A stretch of 64,000 nucleotides of DNA from Oasisia sp. SBJ-2009 (lineage: Eukaryota > Annelida > Polychaeta > Sabellida > Siboglinidae): NCBI GenBank assembly GCA_964017155.1, contig OZ024866.1:22432582-22496581 (forward strand), written 5' to 3'. Under the pieces are notes generated by a model. The model searched no databases and had not been told where the DNA came from. It worked only from the letters and a program-made list of their open reading frames with translations. The translations under genes and the position numbers were made by a program. Shown piece by piece: positions 28,874-42,200 of the stretch; position 1 is the first letter of the stretch, and each line of letters begins with the position of its first letter.

Positions 28874-31800
28874 TAAGTACCAGAATGTTTCCCACTAAAC
28901 AAGTCACATCACAGGACCACTTTTATCAATCAGTCACAGCTGGAAATGGTAAGATTGTGGTGGTCTTACCTTTGTCTTTGCCCGTGTCCGTGGCACTGTC
29001 ACTGGTCACCTCGTCACTGTCCGTCTGTCCGTCTGTGCCATTGCCTCCGGAGTCCAGGTTCTCCATGGCGTTGGACTTGCGACTCATCTCCTCCAGGATC
29101 TTCTCCGCTCCGTGGCTGAACTGGAGCTCCTTGTTGTTGAGCCAGTGGGCCACAAAACTCAACTTCTTCGAGTCTCTACTGCTGCTCATGGCTGGCACCA
29201 TGGGGATATCTGAACGAACACAGATATCATTTACATATGGCACCATGGGGATATCTGAATGGACACAGATATCATTTACATATGGCACCATGGGGATATC
29301 TGAACGAACACAGATATCATTTACAGATGGCACCATGGGGATATCTGAATGAACACAGATAACATTTACATATGGCACCATGGGGATATCTGAATGAACA
29401 CAGATATCATTTACATATGGCACCATGGGGATATCTGAATGAACACAGATATCATTTACAGATGGCACCATGGGGATATCTGAATGAACACAGATATCAT
29501 TTACAGATGGCACCATGGGGATATCTGAATGAACACAGATATCATTTACATATGGCACCATGGGGATATCTGAATGGACACAGATATCATTTACATATGG
29601 CACCATGGGGATATCTGAATGAACACAGATATCATTTACAGATGGCACCATGGGGATATCTGAATGAACACAGATATCATTTACATATGGCACCATGGGG
29701 ATATCTGAATGGACACAGATATCATTTACATACGCATGAAATGGGTCAGTTACAGATGACACCATGGGGATATCTGGATGAACAAAACTTCAGTTAAAGA
29801 TGGCAACATGGTGATATCTGAATGAATGTGGATGTCATTTACATATGGCAACATGGAGAAATCTTAAAGAATTCAGCATCAGTTGCCTGCTGGTACCATG
29901 AAGATATCTGAATAAAAATTGAGTCATCATAACATTTTAGTTGCACAATGCAAAATATCTTGAATATACCAGGGGACCTGAGAGGTCCTGGCATGCCAAA
30001 TATGTTGATAGCAATATATGTCCAGTTTACGGGAATCTGGAAATATTAGTTTATGCAACTGACAACACCAATTTACACAGAAACACTGATAAATACATAT
30101 TCAGTACAGTAGCACAGTACAGTAGCATAAGCAACTGCCAACAGTATAAGATCAATATAAAATTATGTGGTGGGAGTGATTAAATATCAAATTCTTATGT
30201 AGCCTGGTATTCAGCACCACTCAGTTATACATCTCAATGAACACAGGCAATGTGGAATGAAAAAGAATTTGTCAACTATTGAAATAACAGCAATTCAGTT
30301 AAAACACACTTTCTCACGACCGAGAGTTTGATGTTTTCATCTCTGTTACTACCTCGCCCCCCAGACATGACTGTTACCCCTGGACCCCCCAGGAGATCCC
30401 CCACCCACCTGTGTCGGGGTTGATGCAGCCGGCCAGGTGGAAGTGGAAGCCGGGGGCGGTGCTGTTGGGGTGAATGCCGAACTTGTGGAAGTCGTGTACA
30501 CTCTTGCTGCTGGGAAGGGGCACGACGGGTCGGTGGTGGGCGTTACCCTTCCGCTGGTGCACTACGTGTCTGTGGGAACACACGTAGGGTGACAAAGAAT
30601 ATCACGAGGTGGCGAGGCAGGCGAAAAGAATCCCATTATTCATTTGAAACAATTTGTAACGTCCATCATCGGTTTATAGTCGGAAGTTGATATTGTTTAT
30701 AAATAGTTGCAAGTTTGTTATCTTCGTCAACCAGAGAGTTCCGTCTGGCCGCTGCGTATTTGAATAAAACTGGGTCATCGCGTCAAACGAGCTGCCTCTT
30801 TAGCTCGCCGTTGAGCATATGCTCAAGGCGGCGTACTCAGTTGAGTACGTACTCAAGACGTTTTATAACCACCGTGAGCACGCATTCTCAGCTGAGCATG
30901 AGATCTGAGTCTGAGCTCGGAGTTGAGCATGAGCACCGAGTACGGCTTTATAACCTCGGGCCCTGGGGTTGAACAGGCCACAGTCTGTTTTAGGCAAGTC
31001 ACAATAAGAGTCAACAGACTGTAAAGACTTATTCAGTATTGAAGTCAGTAATCATGGCTAAAAATATAACTACGAGGTTGTGTCATATTTCATGATGAGC
31101 TACCCTGGGGTAACAGTGAATGGAAGAAACATGTGATACTATATGTCCAACCAGTGGAAAAATTCAGTGTTGCTTTTGAGCTTAGCAGTCAATGTAACAC
31201 CAGCTGTATTGTTTGCAACTGTGAACACCAGAACTTAAAAAGTGCTATATAATAAATCACTCAACCCTCCCACGGGCAAGTAACCAACTGTAGCAATTGT
31301 CACCGACTTAGTACACCGATTTAAAGGGATACTCCAGTCAGTGAGAAATTCACAGCATTAACTTACATATTATGTATAATATACTGGTTGTGCATAGTAA
31401 TCGTGCATAAAGATCGTTAATAAACAATTAATTATAGTATAATTATATCAGAAACACTCCATGTTGGATTCAGGGCGCTGCAATCTTGAGACTTATGCAC
31501 CAGTGACATAAACCACTCATGTCACTGGCGCATGCCCGTTCGTACAACCTATGTCTGTCCAATGGTATTTTATGTATCCACTACGTCGCGGATTGCTTAT
31601 GTCACAATCAAAATTTTTAGCGTAGATTCCGCCAATCCTTGCCTTTTACAACAATGTGCCAGTGACGTAAACGATTTGACTTACGTCACTGGTTCTATGC
31701 CTCAAGATGGCAGCACTCTGAATCTACGATAGCATGTTTTTGATACCACCCTAATTGTTTATTAACGATCTTTATGCACAATTACTAGGCATAACTAATA

Positions 31801-34800
31801 TAGTATACATATGTAAGTTAATACTGTGAATCTCTCACTGGCTGGAGTATCCCTTTAAACCCACCTGGAGTGCAAAACTCTATTGGATTGTTCGCCACTC
31901 TATTGAACATTTCTCTCATCAATGAGAAAACAAATGCATGTAAATAAAAAAATAACTACCAATGTTTATTTTTAATAAATTGGTAATTGTACATCAGAGC
32001 AAAGGTTCAAGGAAGAGAACGACTTCAGAAAGATGGGAGTGAACCTCGGCATCTGGGTACCAGTTATTGTGCAATAGGGCGTGTAAGTCTCGCACGCGAA
32101 AACGAGGCTGGGGGCAGTTGGGGGCAGGAAGTCCATATTCTCCATGTTAATGTATAGGACTTCATTTTGTTTTTGGTTGTAATAATCGAACTGTTCCAGT
32201 CTAACTATTTCAGTTATACTGTCCGAATGATTATTACAAGCAGAAGCAGTGGAACACTTTGCCGGTGACAATGCTCATGGAAATCATGAATTTTAATTGA
32301 TTGTTATGGTGGTTGCCATGGCATCGCCGGCTTGTACTTGTGTTTGGCGATCTTCACTAATAATGAAAAGAGCCATTTTATGCGCAGTACAACATGTTTG
32401 CGGCAAACGTATACATGTGTTATGATTATGTACATTTAGACAACTTGTCAGATATAAGTTCTTATCGAAACCACAACGTACAGCTATGCAAAATGCAAAT
32501 CCCATAAAAGACACATACGGCCTAAATATGTGGGGAGTGTCTATTTTCTGCACTACATAAATCGCTATGTCTATGATAGTGTGTTAAACTCAATATTAAA
32601 TCGGACATTTAAGATAAGAAAGGTATAACACAAGATATTTATGTCCTGATTTTTGTAGTATTCATCAGTCGGAAGTTACAACTGTCATCCATCGAATATT
32701 ATTCTTGTAACCAGTCCCCAAATCAGCTCCAGTCACGTGGAGTCTCGCCATGTATCGTGACCCACTTACGGGCCCTATACAGTTACACTACATATATTTA
32801 CAACATCACACGTCTTACACAATAACAAAGTACATGAGTACACCAGCTGGAATACATTTTATATTATACAATGCTTCTTTCTACATTGGTCAAACTTCAA
32901 ACAGCTTATATACTCATGCATCACAGTAATGATGATTGGTTATATATTTTTAGAAAAGATGGTGCTCTTGGATTTAGGTTTTCTTCTTGTTCTCTGTTTC
33001 GGAAACTTTGTGCATGCGTGCGTGCGTGTGTATATGCATATGCGTATGCGTATGCATCTGTGTGTGAGTGTGTGTGCGTGCGTGTGTGTGAATGCGTATG
33101 TGTGTATATGCGTATGTGTGTGTGTGTATATGCATATGTGTGTGTGTATGCGTATGTGTGTGTGTGTACATGCGTATGCGTATGTGTGTGTGTGTGCGTG
33201 CGTGCATGCATGCATGCATGCATGCATGCATGCATGCATTCATAAAACTCTATTACTCTCTTTTACATGTTAACATCACATAACCCTTTGCAAAATTTTC
33301 AATTTGCAAATTCTTAATACGCACAACTCACATCTCTCCTCACACCCCCTCACCTCCACACACCCCCTCACCTCCACACACACCCTCACCTCCACACACA
33401 CCCTCACCTCCTCACACCCCCTCACCTCCACACACCCCCTCACCTCCACACACACCCTCACCTCCACACACCCCCTCACCTCCTCACACCCCCTCACCTC
33501 CACACACCCCCTCACCTCCACACACACCCTCACCTCCACACACACCCTCACCTCCACACACACCCTCACCTCCACACACCCCCTCACCTCCTCACACCCC
33601 CTCACCTCCACACACCCCCTCACCTCCACACACCCCCTCACCTCCACACACACCCTCACCTCCACACACACCCTCACCTCCTCACACCCCCTCACCTCCA
33701 CACACCCCCCCACCTCCACACACACCCTCACCTCCACACACCCCCTCACCTCCTCACCTCCACACACCCCCTCACCTCCACACACACCCTCACCTCCACA
33801 CACCCCCTCACCTCCTCACACCCCCTCACCTCCACACACCCCCTCACCTCCACACACACCCTCACCTCCACACACCCCCTCACCTCCTCACACCCCCTCA
33901 CCTCCACACACCCCCTCACCTCCACACACACCCTCACCTCCACACACCCCTCACCTCCTCACACCCCCTCACCTCCACACACACCCTCACCTCCACACAC
34001 CCCCTCACCTCCACACACCACCTCACCTCCACACACCCCCTACCCTCCACACACACCCTCATCTCCACACACACCCTCACCTCCACACACCCCCTCACCT
34101 CCACACCCCCCCTCACCTCCACACACACCCTCACCTGCACACCCCCTCACCTCCACACACCCCCTCACCTCCACACACACCCTCACCTCCACACACACCC
34201 TCACCTCCACACACCCCCTCACCTCCTCACACCCCCTCACCTCCACACACACCCTCACCTCCACACCCCCCCTCACCTCCACACACACCCTCACCTCCAC
34301 ACACCCCCTCACCTCCTCACACCCCCTCACCTCCACACACCCCCTCACCTCCACACACCCCCTCACCTCCACACACACCCTCACCTCCACACACACCCTC
34401 ACCTCCTCACACCCCCTCACCTCCACACACCCCCCCACCTCCACACCCCCCCTCACCTCCACACACCCCCTCACCTCCACACCCCCCCTCACCTCCACAC
34501 CCCCCCTCACCTCCACACACCCCCTCACCTCCACACACCCCCCCACCTCCACACCCCCCTCACCTCCACACACCCCCTCACCTCCACACACCCCCTCACC
34601 TCCACACACCCCCTCACCTCCACACCCCCCTCACCTCCACACCCCCCCTCACCTCCACACACCCCCTCACCTCCACACACCCCTCACCTCCACACACCCC
34701 CTCACCTCCACACACCCCTCACCTCCACACCCCCCCTCACCTCCACACACCCCCTCACCTCCACACACCCCCTCACCTCCACACACCCCCTACCCTCAGC

Positions 34801-36176
34801 CACCAAGCCGCCGGCAGTCCCAACCCAGTACCTGAAGTGGTGCAGTCGTTGCATGAAACGTCTCTTGTGTCTGCGAGTGTTGAACATTGAGTTCTGTGTG
34901 GCGTCGGGGTTGATCTGTAACACGTCCACGAGGCCGTCCTCGGGTAGGATGGTCTCACACCACAGGCGCGAGATGTTGTCCTTGCAAGACGTGATCAACA
35001 TGTTGGCCACCGACGCCCTGAGACAAGTGACACAGCACACGTGACAGCGGACAAACAGCTTCATAGCTGAAGGACGAGGGAACATTTGAAGTAACTCATC
35101 ACATTTGTGACAGCTAAAATAACATTGAATTTATTTCACCAGTGGGTAGACATGATATATCGATTTTGCTATTTTAGCAGCTACTTTAAACCTAATCTGT
35201 ATTTAATAGAGGGATATTACACAAACATTGTAACATTTATTTAGAATTTTGATACCTGTCATGTAGTTGTGAGATTCTGCTGTAACTGTCACCTGTTACC
35301 CACCTTGGCATGTACTTGCTGGTCTTCCTCCAAGAGAACCCTCTCACAGCTCGGGGGTGGGCGATGTAGACGAAGGAGAAGTTCAAATCCTCCTTCTTAG
35401 GACTGATGCTGTCTGCCCGGGACATGGGCAGTTCAACTAAAAGGAAAGAATAGTTCATGTGACCCATACGTCTGTCTTCATTAACTGTTATGCCATAGAG
35501 GACATCTAGAAGGCTTAACAACGAGCCAATCAAAAACAAATGTGTTGTGCATAGTTACAGTATCGCAAGAAACGTTTGTGTAAAATTTGTAAAATAGATC
35601 AACATATTCTGAAATATGAGTTAACGGCAAGCGATGCACAGAATGATGCCAGAAGTCTGTTGGTCTGTCCGCTCAAAGGATCAAAAACAGATCACGAATA
35701 GTTTCTGAGATATGGGTCCTAACGGCACACAGCAAACTAAAGGACTAAATACCAGTTAAATATATTATAAACTATATCAAAAATGCATGGTTTGATATAT
35801 CTATCACATTTTCTCTCATGGGCTTTGTTCAATGTTAAATGCCGTGGGGAGCCTGTTTGAAGGCATTCTGATTATTTACTCATTTCTAGAGGCATTCATC
35901 ACGTTGTGCACAGGAAAGTTGCACTAGATGGAAAGTTGCACTATACTTTGGCTTGGTAGGACAACGCTATTGTCTAATTTTGATTTAAAAAATCAAAACT
36001 TTATAAAAATATCAGTTCAACAGGGTATCAGCACACAACATAAGGTTTCTAATTATATAAATCTGTACCTACCCTTTCTATTTTCATACCAAATCTTCAG
36101 CAGTCTGTCATTCTGAAATAACAGTAAACGTATTATTTCATGATAAATATATATGAAACAAAACGTATATATATTG

Positions 36177-36223
<47 letters not shown>

Positions 36224-39200
36224 TATAATATTATGTTTATGGTATAAATGAAAGACAAATGTACATGACAAAATAGTGCTCACTAGTTCATTAATTTTAA
36301 GTATCTCTGCGATTAGATTAAGATTATAGTGTTCATGTGACTGATATTTTTTCAAAACTACCTGTCATCATGCAATGTTGCACTTAAAGTTAACACTGTA
36401 CAAAACGTGACTGGAAACTAAAAAGGATATTTTGATGAAGAAAAATACACCCATGTACAAAACCAAACAAAAATAAACAATGATCAAAACATCAATGTTT
36501 AAGACAAACCCCTAATGATGAAACAGTAATAGCTTTAAATAATCCTTAAGCATCAAAAATAAATTATTCGAATTGACTAAGTAGCAATGAAATGACTAAG
36601 GAGCAATGAAATGACTAAGGAGCAATGAAATGACTAAGTAGCAATGAAATGACTAAGGAGCAATGCAATGCCTAAGGAGCAAGGAAATGACAAAGGAGCA
36701 TTGGAATGACTAAGGAGCAATAAAATGACTAAGGAACAATGAATGACTAAGGAGCAATGAAATGACAAAGGAGCAATGGAATGACTAAGGAGCAATGAAA
36801 TGACTAAGGAACAATGAATGACTAAGGAGCAATGGAATGACTACGGAGCAATGAAATGACTAAGGAGCAATGCAATGCCTAAGGAGCAATGCAATGCCTA
36901 AGGAGCAAGGAAATGACAAAGGAGCAATGGAATGACTAAGGAGCAATAAAATGACTAAGGAACAATGAATGACTAAGGAGCAATGAAATGACAAAGGAGC
37001 AATGGAATGACTAAGGAGCAATGAAATGACTAAGGAACAATGAATGACTAAGGAGCAATGGAATGACTACGGAGCAATGAAATGACTAAGGAGCAATGAA
37101 ATGACTAAGGAGCAATGCAATGACTAAGGAGCAAGGAAATGACAAGGGAGCAATGGAATGACTAAGAAGCAATGAAATGATTAAGGAACAATGAATGACT
37201 AAGGAGCAATGAAATGACTAAGGAGCAATGGAATGACTAAGGAGCAATGAAATGACCAAGGAACAATGAATGACTAAGGAGCAATGAAATGACTAAGGAA
37301 CAATGAATGACTAAATAGCAATGAATGACTAAGGAGCAATGAAATGACTAAGGAACAATGAATGACTAAGGAGCAATGAAATGACAAAGGAGCAATGGAA
37401 TGACTAAGGAGCAATGAATGACTAAGGAGCAATGAAATGACTAAGGAACAATGAATGACTAAGGAGCAATGAAATGACTAAGGAGCAATGGAATGACTAA
37501 GGAGCAATGAAATGACTAAGGAACAATGAATGACTAAGGAGCAATGGAATGACTAAGGAACAATGAATGACTAAGGAGCAATGAAATGACTAAGGAACAA
37601 TGAATGACTAAGGAGCAATGAAATGACTAAGGAGCAATGAAATGACTAAGGAACAATGAATGACTAAGGAGCAATGAAATGACTAAGGAGCAATGAAATG
37701 ACTAAGGAGCAATGGAATGACTAAGGAGCAATGAAATGACTAAGGAGCAATGGAATAACTAAGGAGCAATGGAATGACTAAGGAGCAATGAAATGAGTAA
37801 GGAGCAATGAAATGACTAAGGAGCAAGGAAATGACTAAGGAGCAATGAAATGACTAAGGAGCAATGCAATGACCAAGGAGCAATGAAATGACAAAGGAGC
37901 AATGGAATGACTAAGGAGCAATGAAATGACTAAGGAGCAAATAAATGACTAAGGAGCAATGGAATGACTAAGGAGCAATGACATGACTAAGGAGCAATGG
38001 AATGACTAAGGAGCAATGGAATGACTAAGGAGCAATGAAATGACTAAGGAGCAATGAAATGATTAAGGAGCAATGAAATGACTAACAAGCAATGAAATGA
38101 CTAAATAATCTCTAAAAACCTGATGTCAAACACCAGGTTTATGAGATAACCCACTAGTAGATCACATGTCAATCATTTGAGATGGTCCCTTGGCAGGTTG
38201 GGGAGAAGACAAACCTTGCCGACAGTGCCAAAGAGGAGTCCGTCGGGTGAGAAGGTGACCTGCTGGACGGGGGTGGCGGGCTTGCAGTACCACAGTTGTG
38301 TCCACTGCGGCAGGTCAGTCTCCGTGCTACTGGACGTCATCCGGTCATCGTGGATGAAGAACTCAACCGAACTGTCAATCTCGGGACAGTGCCACATCTG
38401 TATGAGTTGACCGCCGGTCAGCAGACGTGAACCTGGATAACACGTAAGGTAACAGTGAGTCATTATATAGCACTTTTTAAGTTCTGGTGTTCACAGTTGC
38501 AAACAATACAGCTGGTGCTACATTGACTGCTAAGCTCAAAAGCAACACTGAATTTTTCCACTGGTTGGACATACAGTATCACATGTTTCTTCCATTCACT
38601 GTTAGCTCATCATGAAATATGACACAACCTGGTAGTTATATTTTGAGCCATGATTACTGATTTCAATACTGAATAAGTCTTTACAGTCTGTTGACTCTTA
38701 TTGTGACTTGCCTAAAACAGACTGTGGCCTGTTCAACCCCAGCTCTGGACTGAGACTTTAACCGATTAGATCTTAGAACAGCCGCGGCCGGCCGCCCTGC
38801 AGACTCCTGGAACGGCCGGGACCGGCCGCTGTCAGGACCGTGTATTCGAAAAATTCCTGGCGATTAACTACTGCACTAAACACTTCTAAATTTTAACACC
38901 ACCTAGCGGATACAGTTTGCAACAACACCAGCTTGTCACGTGCATGGGTTGCCATATTGAATTTTTTTATTTATATCGATTTTCTTCGAGTGCGTCTTCG
39001 TCGAACTTTGACTGTGTCGTCATGTTTTCGGCAACTGATGTTGCACAGATGGTGTGGCATAGTGACAGCGATTATGGTGAAATGGAAGGGGGATCGGATG
39101 TGGAAATTGAGGAACATGTAAGTAGTTTTGTCTGTAAGAATTATTGCTTCAATCGTGTCGCTAAAACTTGGTAAATGTCATCACTTCGGCATCGACTGAG

Positions 39201-42200
39201 TTGGACTATGACCGTTCGATGTACATCGATTCTGTCACTTGTGTTATTTTTACACTCATGTTATATACCTTTGTTGATTTTATCTGGATGTATGACATAT
39301 TTCAACAATACAGTGACTTGTTTGAATAACTAATAATTACACATTTGTATGCTGAGTACAACTGTCAACTGTCAAAAGTTACAGCTGTCGGTGACAGTGT
39401 CAGTCCCGAGTACATGTGTACCTGGCAGTTTGTTTATGGATGTGTTGCTCTTCTGTTCTGTTGATATTACTTCTAACCTCAGGCACCAGCTATGGTATTT
39501 TATTATGTTGTAATATTGTTCATATTTCGTAAATGTTTACAATTATATTTCTCTCATTTCATGTTTATTTATTTTGACTTTTTTATTACAGGAAGAAGAT
39601 AAGAAGATTACGAAGAAAAATATGTTTTCTTCGACCAGTATTTCACATAAAACACACATACACTATACCATTTCAAACAACTCAAAACAACACAAATATA
39701 AATTATATAATACAACAATGAACAGACACAATGTTTTGTTTCTCAATAAACACTGTTGCAACTAATTTGATTGATTCAATGGCTTTATTACTGAAACATT
39801 TCAATACATGCCTGTATAACAAAATGTCGGCCATTTTGAAAATGTTTTGCTTGACAAAATTATGAAAATATAGTGTAACTAGAAAAATAACCATCAGAAT
39901 GTTATGATGTTTTCATTGTTGCAAAGCTAACACTTATAGCTGCATTTTATTCACTGCGTTGAATATGGTAGTAGCAGGGGCTCAATTTCAAATGTCAGTC
40001 GCTAAGTAGAATAACTTTCAATATTTTTTTCAAATTTATTATTTTCTTTGCAAATTGTGATAAGTGTCAACATTTTATGACTAAATCATATTTCTGTGTA
40101 CAGGCATGTGGAGAAATTAGTTCTCTTCAAAATAAACACAACTTGTAATTAACAATATTGAATAGATTTTTTTCTACAGATTTTTTAACACATAGAGGTA
40201 AAATCGCTCAAAAATCCTGGGAACATGAGGGCATGTTTTAATAAAATCCTAGGGCCTAATGGGTTAAGTAAGCGTTTTTACTGACAATCCTGGCTAGACC
40301 CTTCAAGCCGTTTCTTCATTCTTATTTTTCTAAATGTTGTCACCTCCAGCCATGTACTGTAACCATTGTTGGCCATAAGTGTTTAAATAAAGGTAAGCGT
40401 GCCACATACGCAGTACCAGTGCCACAGCGTATTTATGAAGACTGTGATGAGAGTTTACACATACTGTAGGACTTTGTAGTGGATTGTGTCTAAGAGCTGT
40501 CTACTATACTAGTAACACAATTCTAGGTCATTAATGTGGTTACAAATTGTTTCAAATGAATAATGGGATTCTTTCCCCTGCCTCACAGCCTCATGACACT
40601 CAATTTTAACCCCGACTGCCCCCCCCCCCCTCCCCCCCCCCACAGCATCATACTGATTAAGTGAATATTGTCATTTTCTTTGCTGTGGCCTATGGGATAC
40701 GACGCTGTCAGGCTATTATTTATACATTTTACAGTTCTTTAATGTGTATAACTGTCAGTAGTCCGATATGTTTGACAGTCATGTTCAGGAAATTAATCTT
40801 TGTAATGACTATCAAAATCCACTATGTATTTGTCCGCCATTAGCGTCCTGGTGAAAACAGCATTGACTAAGATTAATGTACCGTAGAACCGACCAGGCAT
40901 ATGTGATTTGTCACTATTCAATACTTATGCTGTCAAACAACGACTTTGGATAACACTAGATGTCTGTTGGTGTTTAATAAGGTGGTGGAAGGGGGGATTT
41001 AAGTAGGATAGTTTGGTATTGGTAGTACCTTATGAAACATTACACTGCATCAATCATGCAGTCTGGGCGCCAGTCGGACTCGTAGAGTTGGACATTTTGG
41101 GAACCCGACGGTAAATTCGAACCCTGTGTGTGACCAGTGTGAACTTACTCTGAATGAAGAATGGGTTCAAACGTTTGGCAATATAAATAAATAAATGTGT
41201 TCTGCTTTGAAGACTTACATAAGAATCAACCATGAATCAGGGTAAGCAATCCATTTCATTAAAACGAGAAATGCAAGAATTCTCCAGATGATATCATAGG
41301 AACAAGAGACAGTTCATGTGAACTGTGTCTCAATTCTTCAGTCTGGGTCTGTACAACTAACCTTCTGTGTTCCATGACAAAGTGAAGATATCACAGCCGG
41401 TTTCAATGGTGCCAGTGTGGTACCACTTGTAGTCTAGTTTCTGCAACAAACGACACTTAATACGTCAGCAAACCAAATACAACACCATAGCTCCAAGCAA
41501 CACCAAACTCACAAAGACATCTTAAATTGTTTCATAAATATCAGCAAAATAGTACTAGACAGCTAAATCCATATCATGCATAGATTCTGCCGTGTTGTAT
41601 ATTAAGAGTAGCGAGAATATAGAGGTGGTATTTTGGAGTAGAGATACAATCAAATATAAAACTAACACATGAATATAAAATGTTGAATTCAAATATTATA
41701 TTTTATGAAAGGCAAGCAATTTTTTTGTTGATGACGGGTTTATTGGCCTACAAATAATCAACGAGTTAGATTCCAAAATTGTTGCCATCGAGACCATCTC
41801 GGGGGACAAATGTCACTAAGTCATGGAGTATTCACTTGCAGACAAACTGTCAGCAGCTGCATGTATATCTCGGTTTCAGATTTACATATAACATGCTAGT
41901 AAACAAAACTGACGCAAATAATCGATCAATCTAAAGAAGGAAAATAGCACAATAAAGATGCATGTCTAACTGTCTATCAAGGGCATTTGCATAAACGTAC
42001 CAGGTAATACATGTTCTACAAAACGACACTGTAATGTAAGAAAATCACTCACATGCCTACTGTCATGATGTAGCAGAGGGGTCGGCTCAAATATACAAAC
42101 TCTACTCCCATACGCGACAGCAATCTGAAAGATATCAGATGAATAACTGTCTTTGATGATATACCAAGTTTTGTATCTACACCAACATTTTCAGTTTCTT

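Noticed and set aside
27451..28907. Frames of alternating Tyr/Ile
   Set aside because: Translations of AT dinucleotide repeats.
31972..32271. Small gene with a THAP-like Cys pattern
   Set aside because: Only [10 protein letters not shown] resembles the domain start. No further zinc ligands in the right order and no splice support.
33304..34890. 528-codon proline/histidine-rich frame
   Set aside because: Translation of the C-rich minisatellite in all three shifting frames, antisense to the gene.
36570..38105. CRISPR-like regular repeats
   Set aside because: Units are contiguous with no unique spacers, in a eukaryotic intron. The same applies to every other array here.
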